In this document: piece after piece, positions 38,998-47,172 of the stretch
How the letters are laid out: every line of letters begins with the position of its first letter
Position numbering within the stretch: position 1 is the first letter of the stretch
NCBI GenBank assembly: GCA_014138725.1
Contig: JACJID010000001.1
Span: 1,240,001 to 1,304,000, forward strand
Reading direction: 5' to 3'
From: Kutzneria viridogrisea
GTDB taxonomy: Bacteria; Actinomycetota; Actinomycetes; Mycobacteriales; Pseudonocardiaceae
DNA length: 64,000 bases
Made by a program: the position numbers and the translations under genes
The notes under the pieces: generated by a model
Told to the model about the DNA's origin: nothing
The model's database searches: none
Seen by the model: the letters and a program-made list of their open reading frames with translations, nothing else

Positions 38998-40174
38998 GCC
39001 CGGCGGTGATCGTCAGGGTGCCGGGTTCACCGGACTGCACCTTGCCCTCGAAGTCGACCCCGTCGGGGTGCACGTCGTCGTAGGGGAAGGCGTAACCCTT
39101 GCCGTCGGGCAGGGTGGCGTGCAGGATCCGCGCGTAGTGGTTGGTGGCGGCCTGCTGGTAGAACCGGGACGGGTCCTCGTTGGTGGGCTGCACCGGGTTG
39201 TCCAGCAGGGTCGTCCGGTTGAACGCGGCGGCCAGCCGCGCGCTGAGGTTGCCCATCTCGTCGTTGGCGGTGGTGAACGGCGGCTGGCTACAGCTGAACA
39301 CCGCGGGCGTGGAGGGCTTGGCGAAGCTGCCGACCCCGGGGAAGCTCAGCGTGTCCCCGGAGACCCGACCGCGTGCCTGGCCCCAGGTGAACTGCGTGTC
39401 GATCACCAGGTCGGTGCCCGCGTACTTCTGCCACACCTGGTTGATGTAGTCGTCCAGGTACCCGTTGAACAGCCCGGGATTGGTGGAGATCGCCTGGTTC
39501 GGGCTCAGCGCGCGCAGCGGCTTGCCGTCCGGTCCGTCGACCACGAGCTTGGCCCAGTCCCCGCCCTGCTCGCGCAGCGCGGAGCACACCTTGTCCAGCC
39601 CGCCCTGCGGCAGCCCGGGCACGGTCTGCGTGCCCTGCGGGGTGCTCAGCGAGAGCGCGATCGGCAGGGACACGAAGTCCACGAAGCTGATGTTGCCGTA
39701 CAGCTGGCTGGCGTCGAAGGTCAGCTCGCAGAAGCCCCAGCTGGTGTTGATGTTCGGATCGCTCGGGTTGGACACCGAGGGCATGGCGATGCCGGGGCCG
39801 GGGTTGACCAGGAAGGTCAGCGGCTTGCCCACGGAGAACCAGACGCGCCCGCCGACGATGCGCGGCACCGTGATCGTGCGGGGTCCCGCCCCGCTGGCGT
39901 TGAGCACGATGGCGCAGTCGGCGCCCAGCGGGGTGCCGGGGGAGGGCGGTGACGGCGGGTGGTAGACGGTGCTGCCGTCTGCCTGCAGGAACATCCACGC
40001 GTTGCCCGCGTTGGGGTCCTGCCCGGTGACGTAGCAGTAGACGGTGTTGTTCCCGGTGTTGTTGACCAGCGCGACGTCCAGTGTGGACCCGGTGGCGGCG
40101 AGGGCTCGTGCACCGAAGGTGGTGGCGAGCGCGGTTGCGGCAGTGGCACCCAGGAAGGCCCTGCGAGAGATCAT
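38990..40174 (-). CDS. Secreted endo-beta-1,3-glucanase (GH64)
   Basis: 394 residues with a Tat-type leader (MISRRAFLGATAATALATTF) and a GH64 laminaripentaose-producing glucanase body: LDVALVNNTGNNTVYCYVTG, GGRVWFSVGKPLTFLVNPG, WGFCELTFDASQLYGNISFV and YQQAATNHYARILHATLPDG. The ATG at 40174 is preceded by GGGGA; upstream frame to 40669 is not used. A CebR-like operator lies 42-55 bp upstream. It degrades fungal or plant beta-1,3-glucan outside the cell. Confidence 0.88.
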   Translation of the reverse strand: MISRRAFLGATAATALATTFGARALAATGSTLDVALVNNTGNNTVYCYVTGQDPNAGNAWMFLQADGSTVYHPPSPPSPGTPLGADCAIVLNASGAGPRTITVPRIVGGRVWFSVGKPLTFLVNPGPGIAMPSVSNPSDPNINTSWGFCELTFDASQLYGNISFVDFVSLPIALSLSTPQGTQTVPGLPQGGLDKVCSALREQGGDWAKLVVDGPDGKPLRALSPNQAISTNPGLFNGYLDDYINQVWQKYAGTDLVIDTQFTWGQARGRVSGDTLSFPGVGSFAKPSTPAVFSCSQPPFTTANDEMGNLSARLAAAFNRTTLLDNPVQPTNEDPSRFYQQAATNHYARILHATLPDGKGYAFPYDDVHPDGVDFEGKVQSGEPGTLTITAGLT

Positions 40175-40215
40175 TCGGTCCCCTTCGACGGCGGCGTCTG
40201 TTCGGGATCCATCCA

Positions 40216-40229
40216 TGAGAGCGCTCACA
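40216..40229 (-). promoter_or_regulatory. CebR/LacI-family operator upstream of the glucanase
   Basis: TGAGAGCGCTCACA fits the streptomycete CebR box TGGGAGCGCTCCCA at 12 of 14 positions, with a perfect GAGCGCTC core. It sits in the 118-bp spacer between the glucanase and the permease. Confidence 0.65.
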
Positions 40230-40292
40230 ACTGGTCTGGACAACAGGCCGAACGGAGTAGTCGCACTGCTCCTGTCGGTGACAGGATGAGGC

Positions 40293-41660
40293 GTGCCCGA
40301 GATCGAGAGCAGATCCATCGACCCGATCCCCGCGGCCGAGCGGCACGGGCATGCGCGCAGCCTGTTCGCCCTGTGGTTCGCGGCCAACATGCAGATCACC
40401 TCGGCGGTGACCGGGGCGCTGACCGTGCTGGTCGGCCTGCACCCGGTGTGGGCACTGGCCGCGGTGCTGCTGGGCAACGCGCTCGGCGGGGTGCCGATGG
40501 CGCTGCACGCGGCGCAGGGCCCCAAGCTCGGCGTGCCGCAGATGATCCAGAGCCGCGCGCAGTTCGGCGTGTACGGGGCGGTGCTGCCGCTGGTGCTGGT
40601 CGTGCTGATGTACCTGGGCTTCTTCGCCAGCGGAACGGTGCTGGGCGGGCAGGCCCTGTCCGGCATCACCAGCCTGCCCGTCGACCTGTCGATCGTGCTC
40701 TACGCGGGGCTGACCGCGCTGGCGGCGATCCTCGGCTACCGGCTGATCCACCGGTTCGGCTGGCTGGCCTCGGTCCTGTCGGTGCTGGTCTTCGTGTACC
40801 TGTCGATCAGGCTGGTCGCCGGGCACGACCTCGGCGCGCTGCTGTCCGGGGCGCGGTTCGACCTGCCGCCGTTCCTTCTCGCCCTGTCGCTGACCGCTTC
40901 CTGGCAGTTGACCTTCGGCCCGTACGTGGCCGACACCTCCCGGTACCTGCCCGAGTCCACCTCGGTGCGGGCCACGTTCTGGTGGACCTACGGCGGAACG
41001 GTGCTCGGCGCGGCGTGGGCCATGTCCTTCGGCGCGCTGGCCTTCGCCCTGGCGGGCAGGGCGTTCAAGGGGCACGAGGTGGACTACGTGGTGGGGCTGG
41101 GCGGAGCGGGCCTGGTGATCCCGCTGCTGGTCGCGGTGGCGCTGGGCAAGTTCACGGTCAACGTGCTCAACGTCTACGGCGGCTACATGTCGGTGGCCAC
41201 CACGCTGACGGCCTTCACCCGCCGCGCCGCACTGTCCACAGTGGGCAGAATCGGCTACGTGCTGGTCTTCGCCGTGCTCGGTGCGGCGCTCGCGGTGCTC
41301 GGGCGCGGGGACTTCCTGCGCAACTTCGTGCTGTTCCTGGAGTTCCTGCTGTACTTCCTGACCCCGTGGTCGGCGATCAACCTGGTGGACTTCTACCTGG
41401 TGCGCCACGAGCGCTACGAGTTGGCCGCGCTGTACGACCCGGCGGGCCGCTACGGCCGGTGGAATCCGCGCGCCCTGCTGGTCTACGCGTTCGGCGTGCT
41501 GGTGCAGATCCCGTTCGCCAACGTGGACGGGGTGTTCACCGGCTGGCTCGCCCCGCTGCTGGGTGGTGCGGACATCGCGTGGCTGCTGGGTTTGCTGGTG
41601 CCCGCGGTGCTGTACCGGCTGCTATGCCTTCGCCCACAGGTCGGCGCGCCCGCGTTGTAG
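40293..41660 (+). CDS. NCS1-family nucleobase (purine/cytosine) permease
   Basis: 455-residue transporter with about 12 hydrophobic segments. Hallmarks are FALWFAANMQITSAVTGALT, HAAQGPKLGVPQMIQSRAQF, TASWQLTFGPYVADTSRYLP and TPWSAINLVDFYLVRHERYE. The GTG start at 40293 follows the divergent promoter region. NCS1 members import cytosine, purines, hydantoins or vitamins with Na+ or H+. It might feed an N-heterocycle to the nearby molybdenum hydroxylase, but that is a guess from position. Its last 39 bp overlap the convergent ROK gene. Confidence 0.88.
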   Translation: MPEIESRSIDPIPAAERHGHARSLFALWFAANMQITSAVTGALTVLVGLHPVWALAAVLLGNALGGVPMALHAAQGPKLGVPQMIQSRAQFGVYGAVLPLVLVVLMYLGFFASGTVLGGQALSGITSLPVDLSIVLYAGLTALAAILGYRLIHRFGWLASVLSVLVFVYLSIRLVAGHDLGALLSGARFDLPPFLLALSLTASWQLTFGPYVADTSRYLPESTSVRATFWWTYGGTVLGAAWAMSFGALAFALAGRAFKGHEVDYVVGLGGAGLVIPLLVAVALGKFTVNVLNVYGGYMSVATTLTAFTRRAALSTVGRIGYVLVFAVLGAALAVLGRGDFLRNFVLFLEFLLYFLTPWSAINLVDFYLVRHERYELAALYDPAGRYGRWNPRALLVYAFGVLVQIPFANVDGVFTGWLAPLLGGADIAWLLGLLVPAVLYRLLCLRPQVGAPAL

Positions 41661-42662
41661 CGCCTGCTCCAGCGCACCGCGCACGGCGGCGCTCTCGCCC
41701 AGCGCGCCGAACTCGATCTTCGGCGGGACCGGGGCCAGTTCCGCCACCGTGGCACGCACCGGGTCGAGCAGGTCCGGGTCCAGGCCCAGCGGGCCGCCGA
41801 GCAGCACCAGTTCGGGGTCGACCAGGGCGCACACCGAGGCGATGGCGCGGCCGATCACGGCGCCCCGTGCCGCCGTGTTCGGCGAGCCCAGCACCGCGAG
41901 GGTGAAGCCCTGTCGCAGGCCGGAGTCCAGTGGCAGGTAGCCGATCTCGCCCGCGACCCCGTGCGATCCGCGTACCAGTTGGTCACCGATCACCAGGCCC
42001 ATGCCCATGCCCGCGCCGATGTGCACGTAGGCGAAGCTGTGCACGTCCCTGCCCGCGCCGTGCCAGCGCTCGGCGATCGCCGCCAGGTTGACGTCGTTGT
42101 CCACCAGCAGGGGAGCCTCGAACAGGCCGTCGAGCACCTCCTGCGGGCGGAACAGCCCCTGCGGGTACGGGGTGTCCGGCAGTTCCACCACCGACTCGGT
42201 GGCCGGGTCCACCGGGTTGGCCACCGACACGCCCACCGCGAGCAGCCTGCGGTGTTCGGCCATGCCGCGGTCGATGGCCCGCGTCACCAGCCCGCGCAGC
42301 TGGCATGGCGGGTCCGTGGGGGCGTGCCACTCGTCCAGGAACGGCACGCCGAACAGGTCGGCGGCGCGGACCCGGATCTCGGTGGAGTTGAGGTCCACCG
42401 CCACGGCGAACCCGGCGTCGGCGGCGACCTGGTAGTAGGTGCCGACCCGGCCCTGCCGCCCGGTCTGCGTGCCCGCGGTCAGCAGCAGACCGGCGTCCTC
42501 CAGCCTGCGCACCGCCTCGGACACGGTGGTCTTGGAGATGCCGGTGCACTGGGCGATCTCGGCGCGGGTGATCGGGGCCTGGCCGAACACGGTGTCCAGC
42601 ACGATCTGGTCGGTCAACTCGCGCAGCAGGGTCATGCTGGGCAGGGCTTTGCGGTTGACCAT
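41622..42662 (-). CDS. ROK-family transcriptional regulator
   Basis: 346 residues: an N-terminal winged helix (APITRAEIAQCTGISKTTVS, EAVRRLEDAGLL) and a ROK sugar-kinase-like sensor (GFAVAVDLNSTEIRVRAADL, APLLVDNDVNLAAIAERWHG, YVHIGAGMGMGLVIG). The cysteine-rich zinc motif of ROK kinases is absent, as in many ROK repressors. It is divergent from the DUF1479 gene, and the perfect dyad at 42686-42706 between them is its likely operator, giving autoregulation and control of the DUF1479-GTPase operon. Confidence 0.88.
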   Translation of the reverse strand: MVNRKALPSMTLLRELTDQIVLDTVFGQAPITRAEIAQCTGISKTTVSEAVRRLEDAGLLLTAGTQTGRQGRVGTYYQVAADAGFAVAVDLNSTEIRVRAADLFGVPFLDEWHAPTDPPCQLRGLVTRAIDRGMAEHRRLLAVGVSVANPVDPATESVVELPDTPYPQGLFRPQEVLDGLFEAPLLVDNDVNLAAIAERWHGAGRDVHSFAYVHIGAGMGMGLVIGDQLVRGSHGVAGEIGYLPLDSGLRQGFTLAVLGSPNTAARGAVIGRAIASVCALVDPELVLLGGPLGLDPDLLDPVRATVAELAPVPPKIEFGALGESAAVRGALEQALQRGRADLWAKA

Positions 42663-42685
42663 GGGTGTACCGTACCGGCACGGGT

Positions 42686-42706
42686 TTAGTCAGGACACCT
42701 GACTAA
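42686..42706. promoter_or_regulatory. Operator between the ROK regulator and DUF1479
   Basis: Perfect 9-bp inverted repeat TTAGTCAGG-ACA-CCTGACTAA placed 24 bp from the regulator start and 23 bp from the DUF1479 start. Confidence 0.75.
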
Positions 42707-42728
42707 CTAAAACCGGGAGGACGTGTCG

Positions 42729-43934
42729 ATGACGACGGCGATCCAGGCCCCGGCCGAGCTCGGGGCCGCCATCCGCGCGGTCAAGGCCGAGCTGAGGGCG
42801 GGCATCGGGGACGTGGCCGGGGTGTTCGCCCAGGTCGAGGAGCACATGCGGGCCGAGGCGGAGCAGATCGCCGCCGAGCGTGCGGGCGGTGCGGACGTGC
42901 TGCCGGTGCTGCGCTTCGAGGACATCCTGGCGGGCACCGTCAGCGAGCGGGCCAGGGCGGAGATCCACCGGCGCGGGTGTGCCGTCGTGCGCCAGACCTT
43001 CCCGCGCGAGCTGGCCGAGGACTGGGACCAGGAGCTGGCCGAGTACCTGGAGCGCAACCAGTTCCTGGCCAACTACCGCGGCGCCGCCGACCAGTTCTTC
43101 GGCACGCTCAGCTCCAGCAGGCCGCAGATCTACCCGATCTACTGGTCCCGGCCGCAGGTGCGCGCCAGGCACGACCCGCGCATGGCCGTCACCAGGCGCT
43201 TCCTGAACTCCCTGTGGAAGCACGGGGACTGGTTCGACCCCGACCGCGACAGCGGCTACGCCGACCGGATCCGCCGCCGCCAGCCGGGGGACTCCTCCTT
43301 CGGGCTGTCCCCGCACATCGACTCCGGCTCGGTGGAGCGCTGGCTGGACCCGGCCTACCGCGCGGTGTTCCGGCATCTCTACGCCGGGGACTGGCGCAGC
43401 TACGACCCCTGGGACGCCGCGCACCGCACGCAGGTCCGCGAGTACGAGTCCACCCAGATGTGCAGCGTGTTCCGCAGCTTCCAGGGCTGGACCGCGCTGA
43501 CCGAGATGCGGCCCACCGACGGGGTGCTGCACGTGGTGCCGATCGCCAGCGCGGCCCTGTACCTGATGCTGCGCCCGCTGCTGGACGACGTGCCCGAGGA
43601 GGAACTGTGCGGGGCTCAGGTCGGCCGCGCGCTGCCGATCACCGACCAGTGGCACCCCGCGCTGTCCCAGGCGCACACCCCGATCCCGGCGATGCTGCCC
43701 GGGGACACGGTGTGGTGGCACCCGGACCTGATCCATTCGGTCGGTGACGTCGCGGGCATGCGGCGCTGGGGCAACGTCATGTACATCGCCGCGGTGCCGG
43801 GCTGCCCGGCCAACGACGAGTACGCGCGGCGCGAGCACGAGGCGTTCCTGCGCGGGGGCAGCCCGCCCGACTTCGCCGCCGAGGACTACGAGGTGGACTA
43901 CGTGGGCCGGGGCACGGTCGAGGACCTCGACTAG
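42729..43934 (+). CDS. DUF1479 protein (YbiU/Gig2-like, putative Fe(II)-dependent dioxygenase fold)
   Basis: 401 residues matching DUF1479 along its whole length: VLRFEDILAGTVSERARAEI, RRGCAVVRQTFPRELAEDWD, SPHIDSGSVERWLDPAYR and MLPGDTVWWHPDLIHSVGDV. HxD (HID) plus the distal His (DLIH) look like the metal triad of Fe(II)/2-oxoglutarate enzymes. ATG at 42729 is preferred over GTG at 42723 because GGGAGG lies 8 nt before it. It is followed after 34 bp by a COG0523 metal-chaperone GTPase. The substrate is unknown. Confidence 0.85.
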   Translation: MTTAIQAPAELGAAIRAVKAELRAGIGDVAGVFAQVEEHMRAEAEQIAAERAGGADVLPVLRFEDILAGTVSERARAEIHRRGCAVVRQTFPRELAEDWDQELAEYLERNQFLANYRGAADQFFGTLSSSRPQIYPIYWSRPQVRARHDPRMAVTRRFLNSLWKHGDWFDPDRDSGYADRIRRRQPGDSSFGLSPHIDSGSVERWLDPAYRAVFRHLYAGDWRSYDPWDAAHRTQVREYESTQMCSVFRSFQGWTALTEMRPTDGVLHVVPIASAALYLMLRPLLDDVPEEELCGAQVGRALPITDQWHPALSQAHTPIPAMLPGDTVWWHPDLIHSVGDVAGMRRWGNVMYIAAVPGCPANDEYARREHEAFLRGGSPPDFAAEDYEVDYVGRGTVEDLD

Positions 43935-43968
43935 GATCACGGCCAGCCGTCGAGTCGGAGGTTGGGCA

Positions 43969-44967
43969 GTGCCGAGTCAGATCCCGGTCATCCTCGTCGC
44001 CGGTTTCCTGGGTTCGGGCAAGACGACCCTGCTCAACCACCTGCTCACCAACCGCTCCGGCACCCGGGTCGGCGTGGTGGTCAACGACTTCGGCTCGGTG
44101 AACATCGACGCCCTGCTGGTGGCCGGTCAGGTGGACTCGATGGTGTCGTTGAGCAACGGCTGCATGTGCTGCGTGGCCGACGCCAGTGAGCTGGACGACA
44201 TGCTGGGCAGGCTGGCCGAGCCCTCGGCGCGCATCGACGTGATCGTGGTGGAGGCCAGCGGACTTGCCGAGCCGCAGTCGGTGATCCGCATGGTGCTGGC
44301 CAGTTCGCACGAGCGGGTGCGCTACGGCGGGCTGGTCCAGCTCGTGGACGGAGCCGAGTTCGAGTCCACTTTGGATACACACCCGGAGCTCGCCAAGCAC
44401 CTGCGCTACGCGGACCTGGTGGTGCTCAACAAGGAGGACCGGCTCGACGAGGAGGAGCGCGAGGTGGTGCTGGCGCTGGTGGAGCAGTTGGCTCCCGGCA
44501 CACCGGTGATCACCACCGCGCACGGCAGGATCGACCCCGGGCTGCTGTTCGACGCCAAGCCGGAGGACACCACGGTGGCCCGCCAGCTGTCCTTCGAGGA
44601 ACTGCTGCGGCACGACCACCATCTGCACAGCGCCTACCAGGGCGTGACCTTCCGGTCCCCGCACCCGTTCGACCCCGCGCTGCTGATGGCCTTCCTCGAC
44701 GACCGCCCGGCCGGGCTGTACCGCGCCAAGGGTTTTGTGCACTTCGCACACCCCGAGCACCGGCAGAAGTTCACGGTGCACGCCGTGGGCAACTACCTCA
44801 GCTTCGAGCGGGGACGTTGGCGGGCGGGCGAAGCGCGCGAGACCCAGCTCGTGCTGATCGGTACCGGCCTGGACGAGGCCGCGATCACCGAGCGGCTCAC
44901 CGCCTGCCTGGACCCCAGCGGGGACGCCGATCCCGCCGCGATCTTCCGCGTGCTACGGCACTGCTGA
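43969..44967 (+). CDS. COG0523 (CobW/ZNG-type) GTP-dependent metallochaperone
   Basis: 332 residues of the G3E GTPase family: P-loop LVAGFLGSGKTTLLNHLL, the metal-binding NGCMCCVADA (CxCC), VVEASGLAEPQSVI and NKED. The C-terminal CobW_C domain ends with FVHFAHPEHRQKFTVHAVGN. The GTG start at 43969 has GGAGG about 10 nt upstream. Family members deliver Zn, Co or Fe to client enzymes; the adjacent DUF1479 protein is the obvious candidate client. Confidence 0.88.
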   Translation: MPSQIPVILVAGFLGSGKTTLLNHLLTNRSGTRVGVVVNDFGSVNIDALLVAGQVDSMVSLSNGCMCCVADASELDDMLGRLAEPSARIDVIVVEASGLAEPQSVIRMVLASSHERVRYGGLVQLVDGAEFESTLDTHPELAKHLRYADLVVLNKEDRLDEEEREVVLALVEQLAPGTPVITTAHGRIDPGLLFDAKPEDTTVARQLSFEELLRHDHHLHSAYQGVTFRSPHPFDPALLMAFLDDRPAGLYRAKGFVHFAHPEHRQKFTVHAVGNYLSFERGRWRAGEARETQLVLIGTGLDEAAITERLTACLDPSGDADPAAIFRVLRHC

Positions 44968-45010
44968 CTTTCGGGCAACGAATCGCGGATTGTCACGCCG
45001 CGGGCACGGT

Positions 45011-45031
45011 TGTCCGGAGCGGCTCCGGACA
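45011..45031. promoter_or_regulatory. Palindromic operator before the ATP-grasp gene
   Basis: 10-bp perfect inverted repeat (TGTCCGGAGC-G-GCTCCGGACA) ending 9 bp before the GTG start of the ATP-grasp gene; the position suggests a repressor site or a 5' leader hairpin. Confidence 0.6.
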
Positions 45032-45040
45032 TACTGCTTC

Positions 45041-46390
45041 GTGAAGAAAATCCTGTACCTCTACGTCAAGGGTGGCGCTCCGCTGGAGCACGTGTTCCCG
45101 CGCATCGCAGGCTGCGGCGAACTGCACGTGCTGGCGCTGACCCCGCTGCCCACCGCGGCGCAGGACGAGTGGCGGCCCAGCTGCACGAACATCGTGGACC
45201 TGCACACCGACGCGCGCGGTGCGACCCTGGTCGACCTGGTCGTCGAGCACGCCCGCGAGCTGGGCGCCGACGCGGTGATCACTATGTCGGAGTTCGCGGT
45301 CCTGCTGGTGGCGCACGTGGCCGAGCGGCTCGGCCTGCCCGGTGGCGGCCCCGGGTTGATCAACGCCAGGGACAAGCGGCTCATGCGGGAGACCTGGGAC
45401 CGGGCCGGGGTGCCGATCCCGCGCTTCCGCCGGGTCGACTCCGAGGCCGATCTGGCCGCGGCCATGACCGAGCTGACCCCGCCGCTGCTGCTCAAGCCCG
45501 CCTGGGGCGCGGGCTCGGTCGCGCAGCTCGTACTGCGCACCCCCGAGGACGTCGCGCCCGCCTGGCGGCAGGTCGCCGAGGCGCTGGCCCTGGGCAGCGA
45601 CGCGGGCATGAACGAGCTGTACGCCCCGGACACCGACCGGGACCTGCTCGTGGAGGAGATCCTCAGCGGCAGCACGGAGGGCTGGTACACCGAACCCGGT
45701 TACGGGGACTACGTCAGCGTCGAGGGCATCGTGGCCGACGGCGTTTACCACCCGCTCTGCATCACCAGCAAGCTGCCGACCATCCCGCCGTTCACCGAGG
45801 TGGCCAGCACCATGCCCAGCACGCTGCCCGAGCCGGTGCAGCGGCAGATCGAGGAGATCTCCCGCCGAGCCGTGGACGCGCTGGGGCTGCACACCTGCGG
45901 CACGCACACCGAGCTCAAGCTGGGTCCGGACGGGTGGGCCGCGGTGATCGAGACCGGGGCGCGGTTCGCCGGGCTGATGGTCGTCAAGCAGATCGAGGAG
46001 GTCTTCGGCATCGACCCGATCGCCATGCTGGTGCGGCAACTGCTTGGCGAGCCGGTCGACTACCCGCAGGCCATGCTGGTGCGGGGCAAGCGCGCCGCAG
46101 CCTCGCTGGCCACGATCCCCGCCAACGCCAAGGGCACGCCCTGGCGCGGCACCCCGCGCTGGCGGCCCTCCGCCGTGAACTGGTCGGAGCTGCTGTCCGA
46201 GGGCACCACCGCCGACCAGGTCAAGGCGTTCGCCGTGCCCGAGGGCAGCCCCGTGCCCAGGTACGACCCCTCCGGCGGCTCGCGCAACTGGCTGGGCGTG
46301 TTCCTGGTGACCGCCAACGACGCGGAGACCCTGCGCCAGGACTGCACCGCGATCCTCGACGGGCTGGAGGCCGCGCTGCCCGCGGAGTGA
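45041..46390 (+). CDS. ATP-grasp domain carboxylate-amine ligase
   Basis: 449 residues. An N-terminal Rossmann-like domain (VKKILYLYVKGGAPLEHVFP) is followed by an ATP-grasp fold (LINARDKRLMRETWDRAGVP, PPLLLKPAWGAGSVAQLVL, DLLVEEILSGSTEGWY, GTHTELKLGPDGWAAVIETG) with the conserved Lys and Glu nucleotide and Mg contacts. It looks like the dipeptide/amino-acid ligases seen alone or in peptide-metabolite clusters. The GTG at 45041 is preceded by the operator. No partner enzyme is adjacent, so its substrate is unknown. Confidence 0.8.
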   Translation: MKKILYLYVKGGAPLEHVFPRIAGCGELHVLALTPLPTAAQDEWRPSCTNIVDLHTDARGATLVDLVVEHARELGADAVITMSEFAVLLVAHVAERLGLPGGGPGLINARDKRLMRETWDRAGVPIPRFRRVDSEADLAAAMTELTPPLLLKPAWGAGSVAQLVLRTPEDVAPAWRQVAEALALGSDAGMNELYAPDTDRDLLVEEILSGSTEGWYTEPGYGDYVSVEGIVADGVYHPLCITSKLPTIPPFTEVASTMPSTLPEPVQRQIEEISRRAVDALGLHTCGTHTELKLGPDGWAAVIETGARFAGLMVVKQIEEVFGIDPIAMLVRQLLGEPVDYPQAMLVRGKRAAASLATIPANAKGTPWRGTPRWRPSAVNWSELLSEGTTADQVKAFAVPEGSPVPRYDPSGGSRNWLGVFLVTANDAETLRQDCTAILDGLEAALPAE

Positions 46391-46696
46391 TCAGTCGGCC
46401 TGCTGGGGACCCGAGCTGGTCACGACCTCGAACTCCAGCAGGCTGGAGCCGGTGCCCACCGGGCGCCCACCGCCGTGCGAGCCCATCGCCTCGGCGGCCC
46501 AGGCCTGGTAGTCCTGCTCGGTCTCCCAGCGGGTGTACACGAAGTAGCGGCTGTCCCCGGCCACCGGCCGCAGCAGCTCGAAGCCCAGGAAGCCCTTCGC
46601 CTTGTCCACGGCCCCGGCCCTGGCCGCGAACCGGCGCTCCATCTCCGCACCCGCGTCCCCGGGCACCTCAACCGCGTTGATCTTCACCACTGCCAT
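46391..46696 (-). CDS. mhuD: Haem-degrading monooxygenase (MhuD-like)
   Basis: 101 residues of the ABM ferredoxin-like fold, closely resembling mycobacterial MhuD: VVKINAVEVPGDAGAEMERR with Asn7, then W66 and H74, the haem-ruffling and ligand residues of that enzyme. MhuD splits haem to mycobilin with release of iron. The gene is monocistronic, convergent with the ATP-grasp gene, whose stop codon it directly abuts. Confidence 0.85.
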   Translation of the reverse strand: MAVVKINAVEVPGDAGAEMERRFAARAGAVDKAKGFLGFELLRPVAGDSRYFVYTRWETEQDYQAWAAEAMGSHGGGRPVGTGSSLLEFEVVTSSGPQQAD

Positions 46697-46781
46697 GCCG
46701 CCAGCCTAGGCGCTGTGCGGTGATGCTGGCGCGCGGCCCGGGGCGGGTGTGTGTGGGGGCGGCGGCCCAGGCTCCGTGTGC

Positions 46782-46829
46782 CGCGAAGGTGGCTTTCACT
46801 GCGCTGAGCGCAGCGAACGGCACTTTCGC
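46782..46829. repeat. Palindromic repeat, degenerate copy
   Basis: Imperfect 23-bp inverted repeat beginning GCGAAGGTGGCTTTCACT and ending GAACGGCACTTTCGC. The right arm carries the family core GAACGGCAC. Confidence 0.65.
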
Positions 46830-46846
46830 ACCACGGCCCGGCAGCG

Positions 46847-46927
46847 TCATGAAGGTGCCCTTTGAGACGTTAGGTGTCTCGAACGGCACCTTGGGGGCGT
46901 TCAGTGCCATGAATGGCACCTTCATGA
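46847..46927. repeat. Palindromic repeat, composite copy
   Basis: Begins GTCATGAAGGTGCC and ends with its exact complement GGCACCTTCATGAC. Inside lies a second GAACGGCACC arm and a GCCATGAATGGCACC segment, so two repeat copies appear nested or fused. Confidence 0.75.
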
Positions 46928-46987
46928 CGTTGTGGGGCGCTATGGCTTCAGTGACGATCGAATCTAGTGGGGCGTAGGTCGTTCCTG

Positions 46988-47040
46988 TCACGAAGGTGCC
47001 GTTGGGGGCGTTCAACGTCGTAAAGGGCACCTTCGTGGTG
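46988..47040. repeat. Palindromic repeat copy
   Basis: 53-bp copy beginning GTCACGAAGGTGCCGTT and ending AAGGGCACCTTCGTGGTG, the same length as the perfect copy at 13371. Confidence 0.75.
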
Positions 47041-47105
47041 TCTGGGGTGCGGCTGAGCGGGGGCCGTGTGTGGCGGTACCGGACGGCGCGCGGCCCGGGG
47101 CGGGT

Positions 47106-47159
47106 GTCACGAAGGTGCCGTTCAGGACGTTAGGTGTCGCAAGGGGCACCTTCATGGCG
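47106..47159. repeat. Palindromic repeat copy
   Basis: 54-bp copy beginning GTCACGAAGGTGCCGTTC and ending AAGGGGCACCTTCATGGCG. The internal GGACGTTAGGTGTCGC resembles the GAGACGTTAGGTGTCTC centre of the 46847 copy. Confidence 0.75.
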
Positions 47160-47172
47160 CATCGCCGGGGCG

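Noticed and set aside
38990-40669. 559-residue version of the glucanase
   Set aside because: The extra N-terminus crosses the operator and the permease start; the Tat leader at 40174 marks the true start.
46782-47159. Possible CRISPR or small-RNA cluster
   Set aside because: Copies are palindromes of unequal spacing with related, not unique, intervening DNA; a dispersed palindromic repeat fits better.
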